DNA from: Oceanobacillus salinisoli
GTDB lineage: Bacteria; Bacillota; Bacilli; Bacillales; Amphibacillaceae
NCBI RefSeq assembly: GCF_009733865.1
Contig: NZ_WOFB01000021.1
Coordinates: 1 to 58,760, forward strand
DNA: 58,760 bases
Direction: 5' to 3'
Below the pieces are notes generated by a model, which made no database searches, had not been told where the DNA came from, and saw only the letters and a list, made by a program, of their open reading frames with translations. Of this stretch, positions 18,470 to 27,696 are shown piece after piece. Made by a program: the position numbers and the translations under genes. The first letter of the stretch is position 1; every line of letters starts with the position of its first letter.

Positions 18470-19148
18470 TTTGTACTCTCCTTTCAAATCTGCTTAATTC
18501 TTTTCTTTTATTTGAAAGAACTTGCAGCCTATCAATAATGATCTTGTCTTGTCCTTCATCTACAAGACCACATTCCATATATACACCATCAGACTCGTAA
18601 TCTGGGGCCCGACTAATATAATCCGCTATCCTAAGCTGTGTCGGTTTCATATAGGATGCTACGATACAAGCATTTCGGTCGCCATCAACACCTGCGTGGG
18701 CAATTCCATATAAATTACCCATAATATATATATTTCCAGTTGAAACTACTTTTCCTCCTGGATTAACATCCCCAATTAGTAGGAGATCACCTTTCACTTC
18801 CAGAACCTGGCCAGACCTGACAATCCGATTAATCGCTTTTATCTTGCTGTCTTCTTTCCATTTTAACGCATCCTCTTTGCGAATAACCTCTGATTCAATC
18901 GAATCAATTTTAAAACCGTTTGCCTGATTAATAATCTCCGTCAGCTGTTTGTCCTGATCATCTTCTAAATAACGATTGCCAAGTTTTATTCTGACAGATA
19001 CAATTGGGTCATCTTTTTTTGGTTTATTCTTAATAATTTTATCATGAAGTTCTTTAATAGCCTCATTAAATGAGCATAATTCATCGATAAAAAGTGTTAG
19101 TCCTTCCCTTGTACCCTTGATTGTAATTAACTGTTTCTTATCCTGCAC
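18462..19148 (-). CDS. minC: Septum site-determining inhibitor MinC
   Basis: MinC inhibits FtsZ assembly. The 228-residue product has an N-terminal FtsZ-binding domain and a C-terminal beta-helix with GDVNPGGKVVSTGNIYIMGN and IAHAGVDGDRNACIVASYM, which binds MinD. The start is a GTG (MQDKKQLITIKG), with AGGTGA upstream. It overlaps minD by 8 bp and follows mreD by about 60 bp. Confidence 0.96.
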   Translation of the reverse strand: MQDKKQLITIKGTREGLTLFIDELCSFNEAIKELHDKIIKNKPKKDDPIVSVRIKLGNRYLEDDQDKQLTEIINQANGFKIDSIESEVIRKEDALKWKEDSKIKAINRIVRSGQVLEVKGDLLLIGDVNPGGKVVSTGNIYIMGNLYGIAHAGVDGDRNACIVASYMKPTQLRIADYISRAPDYESDGVYMECGLVDEGQDKIIIDRLQVLSNKRKELSRFERRVQNG

Positions 19149-19208
19149 AATTAGTTCACCTCATTAACATCATAACCAGTTGCTTGTCTATTTACCGATT
19201 AGTCCATA

Positions 19209-19736
19209 TTAATCCCAGTTCGCTTCACTTCCCCATGCTATAAGCCTCTTCACTAGAATTGGATATAATATAATAAAAAACACTAGGTTTAATATTACGG
19301 TTGGAACTAAACGATCTAACCAATAATGTTCCCAGCTAACTTTTATGATTCCTACTAAATCGTAAATAAACGTAATTAATAAATCACTTAGTATCAGTCC
19401 TAAAATACTAAACAAAAGCATGACAAAAAAATTCCCATGAAGAAACTTTTTCAAGCTATGAATAATATATACTACTATACCATAGGAAAACATATATACC
19501 CCTAGTATCCCAGTATAGACAATATCAACTAAAAAACCAAATATGATTGCATACAGAATCGCATGATACGTATGTCCTTTATCAAAAAAAACCGCTACAA
19601 AAATAAGAATCAGTAGAATCCAGTGCGGAACCATCATTTGTTCACTCAAAACAATGCTGGACGGTAAAAACTTGATGGCGACACCTTCCAAAATGAGAAA
19701 CAGAAAGAGGAATAAAAGAATATATACGCGTTTCAT
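19209..19736 (-). CDS. mreD: Rod shape-determining membrane protein MreD
   Basis: MreD is a membrane component of the cell-elongation complex with MreB, MreC and RodA. The 175-residue protein has five or six predicted membrane helices and little soluble sequence. Its start overlaps the mreC stop by 4 bases. Sequence identity in MreD is low in general, so the call rests on topology, length and the mreBCD-minCD order. Confidence 0.93.
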   Translation of the reverse strand: MKRVYILLFLFLFLILEGVAIKFLPSSIVLSEQMMVPHWILLILIFVAVFFDKGHTYHAILYAIIFGFLVDIVYTGILGVYMFSYGIVVYIIHSLKKFLHGNFFVMLLFSILGLILSDLLITFIYDLVGIIKVSWEHYWLDRLVPTVILNLVFFIILYPILVKRLIAWGSEANWD

Positions 19737-20614
19737 TCTTCCTCCTCCTCTTCTACTTCTTCAACCTCTGCAGCAGCTCGGTCCAACACCATGACATGAT
19801 TTATTTCATACATATCTGCGGCTGGTTCTACAAGTGCCGTACGTGTTAAACCATATTGGTCTGGAACAACATCTTTTACCGTTCCAATAACCATTCCGGC
19901 AGGGAACACCCCACCCATACCAGAGGAGACCACTAATTCATCCTCGTCTACATCCTTCTCAGATTCTTCAATAATACGGAACAACAAGGTACCCGTTTCA
20001 TTGTCAAATCCCTCAATCATTCCAAATATATCGTTTCCTTCTTCACGTGAAATGGTGGCTGAAATACGATTAAATTGGTCAAATCCAGTGAGTAATTGTA
20101 CTTTAGATGTGTATTGTTGAGCCGTTTGTATTTTACCAACCATTCCTTCAGCAGTAATAACAACCATATTCTCTCTTATTCCATGCTGTTTTCCTTTATT
20201 AATTGTCACTTCATCGAGCCATTGCTCTGGAGAACGGGAAATAACGGTAGCCTGTATGGCATCGAATTCTCTAATCGAGTCTGATTCGGTTAATTCCAAT
20301 GCATTTTTTAACTCTTCATTCTCTTCCTTCAATTCCTGTACTTCATAAATAAGTCCTTTATATTGTCCCAGTTGTTCCCTTAATATTTGATTTTCATTAT
20401 ACGTATTTCTTAAATCATCAATATTTGAAATAATATCCGTGATAAATGTAACCGGCACATGAATGACATTTTGCGCCCAACCAACCGTATCATTTATAAA
20501 TTGTTCTACCATTGTTACATTATCTCGTTCCCTTAACGAATATCCGATTAATGCAACAAGTACAATAAATCCAATTAAAAAAATAAATAATCGTCTATTA
20601 CGAAAAAACGGCAT
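19733..20614 (-). CDS. mreC: Rod shape-determining protein MreC
   Basis: MreC is a bitopic membrane protein that links the MreB cytoskeleton to wall synthases. The 293-residue protein has an N-terminal membrane helix (about residues 8-25), a coiled coil (about 65-110, rich in EELKEENEELK), and a periplasmic-side beta domain (GMVGKIQTAQQYTSKVQLLTG; VVSSGMGGVFPAGMVIGTV). It ends in a Glu-rich tail (EVEEVEEEEEE), more acidic than usual. Confidence 0.97.
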   Translation of the reverse strand: MPFFRNRRLFIFLIGFIVLVALIGYSLRERDNVTMVEQFINDTVGWAQNVIHVPVTFITDIISNIDDLRNTYNENQILREQLGQYKGLIYEVQELKEENEELKNALELTESDSIREFDAIQATVISRSPEQWLDEVTINKGKQHGIRENMVVITAEGMVGKIQTAQQYTSKVQLLTGFDQFNRISATISREEGNDIFGMIEGFDNETGTLLFRIIEESEKDVDEDELVVSSGMGGVFPAGMVIGTVKDVVPDQYGLTRTALVEPAADMYEINHVMVLDRAAAEVEEVEEEEEE

Positions 20615-20626
20615 TACTACACCCTC

Positions 20627-21667
20627 TTAATCTATAGAAGGACGAGAAGATACATTCGGATGGGAACGGAAATGTTTAATGTACTCCAAAGATTTACCTG
20701 TTCCAATTGCTACACTATCCAATGGGTTTTCTGTAACAAATACAGGCATCTTGGTCTCATCACTTATCACTTTATCGAGATTTTTTAACAATGCACCTCC
20801 ACCGGATAATACAATACCCCGATCCATTATATCTGCAGACAATTCTGGAGGTGTTTTTTCCAATGTATTTTTAACTGCTTCGACAATTGCTTCCACCGTA
20901 TCGTTTAGTGACCTTGCAATTTCTTTTGCTGTAATAGTAATTGTCTTCGGCAAACCGGATAATAAATCCCTGCCGCGAATATCCAACTCTTTATCTTCCA
21001 TTACTTCACCAGCCGATCCAATATCCATTTTAATCGATTCGGCAGATCTTTCGCCAATTAACAAACTATATTGTTTTCTTATGTAGTTTATAATGGCCTC
21101 ATCCATATCATCTCCTGCAATGCGAATGGACTGACTGGTTACAACTCCACCTAATGAAATAACCGCAACTTCTGTTGTACCTCCACCGATATCAACAATC
21201 ATACTTCCGGTTGGCTCCCAAACTGGCAGCCCAGCTCCAATAGCGGCTGCGAATGGTTCAGCAATTGGAAAGGCATCTTTTGCACCAGCTTGTTTTGTCG
21301 CATCAATAACAGCACGTTCCTCTACCATCGTAATCCCGGAAGGAACACATACCATGACATTTGGCTTTTTCGCAAAGAAAGATCTTTTCTTCATTGCTTT
21401 TTGTATATAGTATTTCATCATCACAGAGGTCGTATCGTAATCTGCAATAACTCCATCTTTCATCGGTCTAATAACCGAAATATTTCCTGGCGTACGCCCT
21501 ATCATATTTCTAGCAGCCATCCCTACTGCTTCTACTTCTCCTGTTTCTGTATTTTTCGCTACAACTGAAGGTTCTCTTACTACTATATCTTTTCCTTTAA
21601 CAAACACCAATGTATTTGCAGTACCTAAGTCTATACCTAAATCTTGTAAAAAGCTTAATCCGCCCAA
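20627..21667 (-). CDS. mreB: Actin-like rod shape protein MreB
   Basis: MreB polymerises under the membrane and guides lateral wall synthesis. The 346-residue protein has the actin-fold phosphate loops [14 protein letters not shown] (about residue 11) and [15 protein letters not shown] (about 160), and the adenosine motif [14 protein letters not shown] (about 288). It heads mreBCD-minCD, with radC about 220 bp upstream on the same strand. No promoter stands out in the 21668-21885 gap; a weak inverted repeat GCGCCA...TGGCGC lies there (about 21799-21833). Confidence 0.98.
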   Translation of the reverse strand: MGGLSFLQDLGIDLGTANTLVFVKGKDIVVREPSVVAKNTETGEVEAVGMAARNMIGRTPGNISVIRPMKDGVIADYDTTSVMMKYYIQKAMKKRSFFAKKPNVMVCVPSGITMVEERAVIDATKQAGAKDAFPIAEPFAAAIGAGLPVWEPTGSMIVDIGGGTTEVAVISLGGVVTSQSIRIAGDDMDEAIINYIRKQYSLLIGERSAESIKMDIGSAGEVMEDKELDIRGRDLLSGLPKTITITAKEIARSLNDTVEAIVEAVKNTLEKTPPELSADIMDRGIVLSGGGALLKNLDKVISDETKMPVFVTENPLDSVAIGTGKSLEYIKHFRSHPNVSSRPSID

Positions 21668-21885
21668 CTATATCTTCCTCTCCAACTATACAATTCGTTT
21701 AACTTATGTAGGTTAACTATATCGATTAATTTTGGATGTTGCAAACATTCAGGTCATGAATATCGAGACCAGTTCACATATTAAAATATCATCTCAATAA
21801 GCGCCACATTCAATACATATATCGAAAATGGCGCTACATATTTATTCTATATAATTATACGAAAAAAATTCTAAAATAGATAGTG

Positions 21886-22575
21886 TTATAAGTATCCTTT
21901 TTCTTTTAATGATACAAATTTTCGGTCTCCGATGATTAGATGATCCAAAAGTTCAATTCCTATCATCTTTCCTGACTCCACTAACCGTCGTGTTACATGA
22001 ATGTCTTCCTGGGAAGGGGTGGGGTCTCCGGATGGATGGTTGTGAGCAACGATAATAGAGGCTGCTGACCGTTTTACGGCTTCACGGAACACTTCTCTCG
22101 GGTGTACAATTGAGGCATTGAGACTCCCAATAAAAATCGTCTGTCTGTGAATCACTTGGTTTTTTGTATTTAAAAACAGAACGACAAAATGCTCCTGACT
22201 CAAATTCCGCATTTCCTCCATGATATAGTCTGCACCATCATCAGGGGAGCGAATAATATACTTTTCTTCCGACCTGTACTGATTCATTCTTTTTCCGATC
22301 TCAATAGCCGATAATAGCAAAACCCCTTTAGCATAACCAATTCCTTTAATAGCAACCAATTCCTCAACCGTCGCATCTCTTAATAATTTTAAACCTTCAA
22401 AATGCATCAAAACTCGATTTGACAATGCCATAACCGACTCTTCCTTCGTGCCACTTCCTAATAGGATTGCTAATAATTCCTGATTTGATAAATGTCCCGC
22501 CCCTAATTTAAGCATACGTTCCCTGGGCCGGTCCTCTTTTGGAACATCTTTAATCATAATGGATTGTGATGACAT
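21886..22575 (-). CDS. radC: RadC-family JAB/MPN protein
   Basis: RadC-family proteins were named for DNA repair, but a repair role is not established. The 229-residue product has an N-terminal helix-hairpin-helix-like region (ATVEELVAIKGIGYAKG) and a C-terminal JAB1/MPN metalloprotease-like domain with the zinc motif IVAHNHPSGDPTPSQED (about residue 175). It matches B. subtilis YsxA next to mreB. The gene maf, which lies between spoIIB and radC in B. subtilis, is absent; the gap is only about 170 bp. Confidence 0.94.
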   Translation of the reverse strand: MSSQSIMIKDVPKEDRPRERMLKLGAGHLSNQELLAILLGSGTKEESVMALSNRVLMHFEGLKLLRDATVEELVAIKGIGYAKGVLLLSAIEIGKRMNQYRSEEKYIIRSPDDGADYIMEEMRNLSQEHFVVLFLNTKNQVIHRQTIFIGSLNASIVHPREVFREAVKRSAASIIVAHNHPSGDPTPSQEDIHVTRRLVESGKMIGIELLDHLIIGDRKFVSLKEKGYL

Positions 22576-22731
22576 ATTTTATCTCCTTTCTTTCAGATAC
22601 CATCATCTTACTTGAGTACGGAATATCATGACAAATCATCAAAAAACGCTTTTGTATAGGTTTCTTGAATCAAAAATGAATAAAAGTTCTAGCGGAAATT
22701 GTATTTTATACCGCCTTTTCCACATAAAATG

Positions 22732-22759
22732 CAAAAACAGGCAACTTTATTCGCTGCCT
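22732..22759 (-). terminator. Terminator overlapping the end of spoIIB
   Basis: GAACAGGCAG / TTGCCTGTTTTT forms a stem that includes the last codons of spoIIB and ends in a T run on the minus strand. Confidence 0.7.
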
Positions 22760-23655
22760 GTTCCACGTGTTAATAATTCATATTCATACATCAGTTGAAG
22801 TAAATGCTGCTGGGCTTCAATACCATTTAATGTCTCCATATTTTCAATAGAATTTACAAATGCAGACAATTTTTCGGATTCACTGATTTTATTAGTTGGT
22901 AAATCACCCCAGTTATCTTTGGACAAGTTATCTGTCTTACTAATATTCTCTTGCCAGGTCTGCTGAAAGGAAACTAACCAATTTTGTTCTTGTTCCGTTA
23001 AATCCACTTCTCCTTGAGTAGTAGACCATTCTTTAACAAAAAGATCATATTCACCAGTATCCAAATCATTAACAATATTGCCAGCCTGCTCTTTAGAATC
23101 AGCAAGACCTATAAGTAGGAAATATTGTTCTCCACGCTGCCAAATCAATGAAGGTAATCCTATATTTGAAAAATTGTCCGCCCAAACCTCTGCATTTTCC
23201 TTTTCTGAAAAAACACCAGCCTGCAGCACGAATGCCTGTAATGGCTCTAATGTATAGCTTGAAGATTCAACCGCACCATCGGAGGCAGTTTGGTTGGTAA
23301 CTTCTTCTTCATCTAATTGATTCCCATTTGTAGCCTGCATACCGGTTACTGTTTGATTAGCTAGCCCGTCTTCCACATCTATGAGAACCTGAAACATTAT
23401 GACACTTAGGACCAAACCAATTGCTATAGCAGAGGAAATCGCTATTAATATTGGTTTAAACATAGTGAATTTACTTGACTTTTTTAAAGTTGCTTCAGGT
23501 GAAATCATTTTCCTTTCAAAAGTTTGTACGGGATCGTCATCAGACTCCTGAAGGGTAGCTGCTGATTCACGGTTTGATGAATGTAATAGTTGATCTGGAT
23601 ATTTTCTTATTACTTTACCATTTTCTTTGACGATAATTTGTTTATTCTTGTCCAC
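22747..23655 (-). CDS. spoIIB: SpoIIB-like SPOR-domain protein
   Basis: SpoIIB in B. subtilis speeds septal peptidoglycan thinning and SpoIIDMP localisation at engulfment. The 302-residue protein has a cytosolic N-terminus, one membrane helix (about residues 68-92, PILIAISSAIAIGLVLSVIM), an acidic linker, and a SPOR domain that binds denuded peptidoglycan (AFVLQAGVFSEKENAEVWAD to EYDLFVKEW, about residues 138-212). Position beside radC-mreB matches B. subtilis spoIIB. The sequence is divergent, so the symbol rests on architecture and synteny. Confidence 0.8.
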   Translation of the reverse strand: MDKNKQIIVKENGKVIRKYPDQLLHSSNRESAATLQESDDDPVQTFERKMISPEATLKKSSKFTMFKPILIAISSAIAIGLVLSVIMFQVLIDVEDGLANQTVTGMQATNGNQLDEEEVTNQTASDGAVESSSYTLEPLQAFVLQAGVFSEKENAEVWADNFSNIGLPSLIWQRGEQYFLLIGLADSKEQAGNIVNDLDTGEYDLFVKEWSTTQGEVDLTEQEQNWLVSFQQTWQENISKTDNLSKDNWGDLPTNKISESEKLSAFVNSIENMETLNGIEAQQHLLQLMYEYELLTRGTGSE

Positions 23656-23671
23656 CTTTGTCCCCTCCCTC

Positions 23672-23699
23672 TGCTAGAGTCGTTAAAATCACTCTAGCA
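23672..23699 (-). promoter_or_regulatory. Perfect hairpin just upstream of the spoIIB RBS
   Basis: TGCTAGAGT and ACTCTAGCA form a perfect 9-bp stem with a 10-base loop, ending a few bases before GGGAGGGG of spoIIB. There is no T run, so it is more likely a 5'-UTR structure than a terminator. Confidence 0.55.
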
Positions 23700-23736
23700 T
23701 AGAGACAATAAAAAGTAAGACGAATACTGTCACACT

Positions 23737-23761
23737 ATTAAAAAATCGTGTGTCATATCCT
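23737..23761 (-). promoter_or_regulatory. Possible SigH promoter of spoIIB
   Basis: The minus strand shows AGGATAT, a perfect SigH -35 (AGGAWWW), and TAAT 14 bases later where GAAT is expected. B. subtilis spoIIB is SigH-dependent. The -10 box is imperfect. Confidence 0.3.
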
Positions 23762-23835
23762 GTGTTTTTTCGATAAAAATCGTTTATTTTAGACGGTGGC
23801 TTACTCGAAGATTCCCTTACAAAGAACCAGATAAT

Positions 23836-23861
23836 AAAAGCAGAGCGCATGTTCTGCTTTT
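23836..23861 (-). terminator. Terminator of valS
   Basis: AAAAGCAGA / TCTGCTTTT lies about 10 bp past the valS stop, with TTTTATTAT following on the minus strand. Confidence 0.8.
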
Positions 23862-23871
23862 AATCATTTAT

Positions 23872-26523
23872 TTAATTACCTTGTAATTCGGCTAGTCTAG
23901 TCTTCACTTTTGCCTGCTTATCCAGGTAATCCTGCTCTTTACGTTTTTCTTCCTCTACAACTGCTTGTGGAGCTTTGCTTACAAAACCTTGATTAGCAAG
24001 TTTTTTCTGTACTCGTTCTACTTCTTTATTCCATTTTTCTAACTCTTTTTCTAGGCGCTTGATTTCTTTATCAAAATCAATTAATCCTTCAAGCGGCAAA
24101 TAAATTTCTGCTCCTGTTACCACTGCGGACATAGCTTTGTCTGGAACATCTACCTTCTGGTCAATGATTAAATCGCTTGGATTACAGAAATGTTCTAAAT
24201 ACATTCTGATGGTTTCCAATTCATTTACTACCGATTCACCTTCAGCCTCAATTAGCATCTTTACCGGTTTGGACATCGGGGTATCTACCTCTGCACGAAT
24301 ATTACGTACAGACTTAATGATGGTAACAAGACGCTTCATTTCGTTGGATGCTTTTTCATCATGAAAGTCTTCTCTTACCTTTGGCCATGCAGCAACGGTA
24401 ATTGACTCCCCTTGATGAGGAAGTTTTTGCCAAATTTCCTCGGTAATAAATGGCATAAATGGATGAAGCATGCGCATCGTTTGATCCAATACATAAGCGA
24501 GTACAGAACGAGTTGTCTTTTTCTTCGCTTCATCATCACCATATAACGGTAGTTTCGCCATCTCAATATACCAGTCACATAATTCATCCCAAATGAAGTT
24601 ATATAGATGACGCCCCGCTTCTCCAAACTCATATTTATCCGTATTCTTAGTTACGTGCTCAATTGTTTCATTCAGTCTCGTTAAAATCCATTTATCTGCA
24701 AGTGATTTTTCTCCAGTTAAATCAATATCCTCATACTTGAAACCTTCCATATTCATTAGAGAAAATCTGGACGCATTCCATACTTTATTCGCAAAATTCC
24801 AAGTGGACTCGACTTTTTCCCAGTAGAAACGCAAATCTTGCCCTGGAGTGGATCCGGTAAGCAGGAAATACCTTAAGGAATCTGCACCATATTTTTCAAT
24901 GACGTCCATAGGGTCGACACCGTTCCCTAAAGATTTACTCATTTTCCGCCCCTCTGCGTCACGAATTAAACCGTGTATAAGGACATCTTTAAATGGTCTT
25001 TGTCCAGTAAATTCTTTAGATTGGAAAATCATTCGTGCTACCCAGAAGAAGATAATATCATACCCTGTTACAAGAACATCGGTTGGAAAGTAACGTTTAA
25101 AATCTTCGGATTCTGTATCTGGCCAATTCATTGTAGAAAATGGCCATAGTGCTGAAGAAAACCATGTATCGAGTACATCTTCATCCTGCTCCCAGTTTTC
25201 TACATCTTTTGGTGCTTCTTTTCCTACATAAACTTCTCCGGTTTCTTTATGGTACCAGGCTGGAATACGGTGTCCCCACCATAGTTGTCTGGAAATACAC
25301 CAATCACGAATATTTTCCATCCAATTCAAGTAGGTGCGTTCGAACCTTTCAGGCACAAAGTTTACTTTCTCATCTTCGTTATTTTGCATTTCAATAACTG
25401 CATCAGCTAATGGCTGCATTTTAACAAACCATTGTGTGGACAAGTATGGTTCCACAACTGCTCCACTTCGCTCTGAATGCCCAACTTGATGAACACGCTC
25501 TTCAATTTTAAACAAAACATCCATATCCCGAAGATCTTTGACAATTTGTTTTCTGCATTCGAAACGATCTAAACCTTGATATTTACCAGCGTTCTCATTC
25601 ATCGTGCCATCTTCATTCATTACGAGAATCCGCTCCAAATCGTGGCGGTTTCCAATTTCAAAGTCATTTGGATCATGAGCTGGCGTAATTTTTACAGCAC
25701 CAGATCCTAATTCCATATCTACATATTCATCGGCAACAATTTCAATCTCTCTTCCTACAATCGGTAAAATAACCTTCTTGCCAATTAAATGCTTATATCG
25801 TTCGTCTTTCGGATGAACAGCGACTGCTGTATCCCCAAGCATTGTTTCCGGACGGGTTGTTGCTATTTCAATCGTCTCTTCACTGTCTTTTATTGGATAT
25901 TTCATGTGATAGAATTTACCTTGAACTTCTTCATAGATAACCTCAATATCAGATAGTGCCGTTTTGGTAGTCGGGTCCCAGTTAATAATATATTCCCCGC
26001 GGTAAATCCATCCCTTTTCATAAAGCTTAACAAAAACCTCTTTCACTGCATCAGATAATCCATCATCCAACGTAAAACGTTCACGAGAGTAATCCAGACC
26101 AAGGCCTAATTTCTCCCATTGAGACCGGATAAAATCAGCATATTCTTCTTTCCATTCCCAAGACTGTTCAAGAAACTTCTCACGGCCTAATTCATAACGA
26201 TTTGAACCTTGTTCTTTCAATTTTGCTTCTACTTTTGCCTGAGTGGCAATTCCCGCATGATCCATACCAGGAAGCCACAGAACATCATACCCTTGCATCC
26301 GTTTCATTCGGGAAATGGTATCCTGCATGGAAGTATCCCACGCATGCCCCAAGTGCAATTTTCCAGTAACATTTGGTGGTGGGATAACGATGGAATATGG
26401 CTCCTTATCCGGATCGTTAGTAGCTTCAAAAAACTTCCCTTCTAACCAAAATTGATATCGGCCTTTTTCCACTTCCTGTGGATTGTACTTCGGCGGAAGT
26501 GCAGAATATTCATTTTCACTCAT
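23872..26523 (-). CDS. valS: Valyl-tRNA synthetase
   Basis: ValRS charges tRNA-Val and edits threonine. The 883-residue class I enzyme has the HIGH motif [15 protein letters not shown] (about residue 46), the CP1 editing domain ([17 protein letters not shown]), the KMSKS motif [14 protein letters not shown] (about 525), an anticodon-binding domain and the C-terminal coiled coil ([22 protein letters not shown]). The ATG at 26523 has GAGGAGGAA upstream. A T-box leader controls it. In B. subtilis valS is followed by folC and comC; here the next gene downstream is spoIIB. Confidence 0.98.
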   Translation of the reverse strand: MSENEYSALPPKYNPQEVEKGRYQFWLEGKFFEATNDPDKEPYSIVIPPPNVTGKLHLGHAWDTSMQDTISRMKRMQGYDVLWLPGMDHAGIATQAKVEAKLKEQGSNRYELGREKFLEQSWEWKEEYADFIRSQWEKLGLGLDYSRERFTLDDGLSDAVKEVFVKLYEKGWIYRGEYIINWDPTTKTALSDIEVIYEEVQGKFYHMKYPIKDSEETIEIATTRPETMLGDTAVAVHPKDERYKHLIGKKVILPIVGREIEIVADEYVDMELGSGAVKITPAHDPNDFEIGNRHDLERILVMNEDGTMNENAGKYQGLDRFECRKQIVKDLRDMDVLFKIEERVHQVGHSERSGAVVEPYLSTQWFVKMQPLADAVIEMQNNEDEKVNFVPERFERTYLNWMENIRDWCISRQLWWGHRIPAWYHKETGEVYVGKEAPKDVENWEQDEDVLDTWFSSALWPFSTMNWPDTESEDFKRYFPTDVLVTGYDIIFFWVARMIFQSKEFTGQRPFKDVLIHGLIRDAEGRKMSKSLGNGVDPMDVIEKYGADSLRYFLLTGSTPGQDLRFYWEKVESTWNFANKVWNASRFSLMNMEGFKYEDIDLTGEKSLADKWILTRLNETIEHVTKNTDKYEFGEAGRHLYNFIWDELCDWYIEMAKLPLYGDDEAKKKTTRSVLAYVLDQTMRMLHPFMPFITEEIWQKLPHQGESITVAAWPKVREDFHDEKASNEMKRLVTIIKSVRNIRAEVDTPMSKPVKMLIEAEGESVVNELETIRMYLEHFCNPSDLIIDQKVDVPDKAMSAVVTGAEIYLPLEGLIDFDKEIKRLEKELEKWNKEVERVQKKLANQGFVSKAPQAVVEEEKRKEQDYLDKQAKVKTRLAELQGN

Positions 26524-26552
26524 TTTTATATTCCTCCTCATTCATCTCTCAC

Positions 26553-26815
26553 ACTAAAAAACCCTTTCCATCCTATTAAAGGACGAAAAGGGTTTATTTC
26601 CGTGGTACCACCTTTGTTTATCAATCCCATGCTAAACAGGATTGATACACTTCATTCGAATAACGGCATATCACCGGCTTCTTCTAATGCAAGTTCAAAG
26701 AAGCTGCTTCATGGGCGACCTTCCAAAATAAAGAATCCTAGGAAATTTTCAGCGCTGGATTTCCCTCTCTGAAGGTTTTATTTTGTACTCTTCCCAATCA
26801 TCGCATTTCTATATG
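26553..26815 (-). promoter_or_regulatory. T-box riboswitch of valS
   Basis: The minus strand carries the conserved T-box AAAGGTGGTACCACGG (about 26600-26615). It is followed by a terminator AACCCTTTTCGTCC / GGATGGAAAGGGTTTTTT (26557-26594) that competes with an antiterminator including the T-box. Upstream are the Stem I features GATGATTGGGAAGAGTA and AGAGAGGG. A GTC triplet in GAAGGTCGCC (near 26712-26722) is a candidate valine specifier. Uncharged tRNA-Val should bind and allow read-through. Confidence 0.92.
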
Positions 26816-26941
26816 ACATAGTGATTTAATATCCATATTTTATAGCTAACTTAAACATACGTCAACATATATTCATAGTTTTTCACAAAACAAGTGTATG
26901 TATTCATATTATATTAAAAATAATGACTGTTTTTCAAAAAA

Positions 26942-27016
26942 ACGGACTATAGTTACACGTCCTACCGAGAAAAATTAGTTGCTTTAGACACAAAATCTAT
27001 AAACTCCTGACTAATG
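26942..27016 (-). repeat. Repeat tail module, diverged copy
   Basis: CGGACTATAGTTACACGTCC, CTACCGAGAAAAATTAGTTG and ACAAAATCTATAAACTCC align, in reverse orientation, to the tail module at 17508-17560. It is a weak, eroded copy upstream of the T-box promoter region. Confidence 0.45.
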
Positions 27017-27060
27017 AAAATTCCTATCATGATGCTCTCGCTTGTTCTAATAATGATAGC

Positions 27061-27190
27061 GGACTTCATACGCGTCAGCTCGAGGAGGCTCACGGGTCAC
27101 CCTAAGGTGTGCGTAGTGTATTTCCGTAGCGGTAGATATAGCTCCAACATATCGTCTAAAGTTAGTACGCAGTTTATATCTACAGCGAAT
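27061..27190 (+). repeat. Type B half-copy plus palindrome
   Basis: CTCGAGGAGGCTCACGGGTC, CACCCTAAGGTGTGCGTAG, TGTATTTCCGTAGCGG, a link (AGATATAGCTCCAACATAT), and the palindrome CGCAGTTTATATCTAC. This is the same order as at 16943-17118, inverted. Confidence 0.7.
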
Positions 27191-27255
27191 AAAAAGCAAC
27201 AATGCTTATGAATAGACCAAAATAAAAGACTACCATGAAAATTGAGGTGATTTCA

Positions 27256-27444
27256 TTGGCGAAATATTATCGATACAAACTTCCACCATGGGCCAGGCGC
27301 TGTATCTTTGTCCTGGAAAATGTAACATTGCCAATATTACTATTCCAATTATTTCGAACGATTTTCTTTCCTACTACGTTTGACTTAATTTTATTGGGAA
27401 TATTAGTTGGGTTATTGATTTGTTTTTATTTAAAATGGATTTAA
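27256..27444 (+). CDS. Small two-helix membrane protein, unknown function
   Basis: The 62-residue protein (MAKYYRYKLPPWARRC...) has a basic N-terminus and two likely membrane segments (about residues 17-36 and 42-60) around FFPTTFD. I do not recognise a named family; the sequence has the look of a conserved Bacillaceae membrane protein. The TTG at 27256 is chosen because GAGGTGAT lies just upstream; an ATG at 27235 lacks an RBS. It is one of few plus-strand genes, flanked by a type B repeat upstream and, two bases after its stop, by the type C repeat. Confidence 0.65.
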   Translation: MAKYYRYKLPPWARRCIFVLENVTLPILLFQLFRTIFFPTTFDLILLGILVGLLICFYLKWI

Positions 27445-27445
27445 A

Positions 27446-27692
27446 GGATGTTCAAACAGTCCGGTGAAAATTAGGGGATCTTCGACTAAGTGCGACACGT
27501 CCTGTGGGCAGCGTAGAAGTCACCACACCACGCTCGGGGCCCACTACTCAAAGCTCCGCCGCCTCAAACTTTTAGGCGCACAGGACGTACTAGTGTCGGC
27601 ACTCGCAACAAATGTTTTCGGCGGGACGAGTAACCGCAGTCCCAGGACGTGATCTTAGCCGACCGGTCCTTTTCATGCTCCTTTTTGAACAC
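27446..27692 (+). repeat. Type C intergenic element, copy 1
   Basis: This unit of about 247 bp begins GGATGTTCAAACAGTCCGGTG and ends TCCTTTTTGAACAC, giving imperfect inverted termini (TGTTCAAA near each end). Inside, ACGTCCTGTG and CACAGGACGT form a perfect 10-bp inverted pair, and CGGCGGGACGAGTAACCG is the tail module of the type A repeats. It occupies exactly the space between the stop codons of two convergent genes (27444 and 27697). A near-complete inverted copy lies at 47141-47455. Short open frames inside have no RBS and are rejected. Confidence 0.8.
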
Positions 27693-27696
27693 GCCT

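Noticed and set aside
27464..27652. Open frame of 62 codons and an overlapping one to 27803
   Set aside because: Both lie inside the type C repeat or run antisense into ysxE, have no RBS, and the matching repeat copy at 47141 does not preserve the frame.
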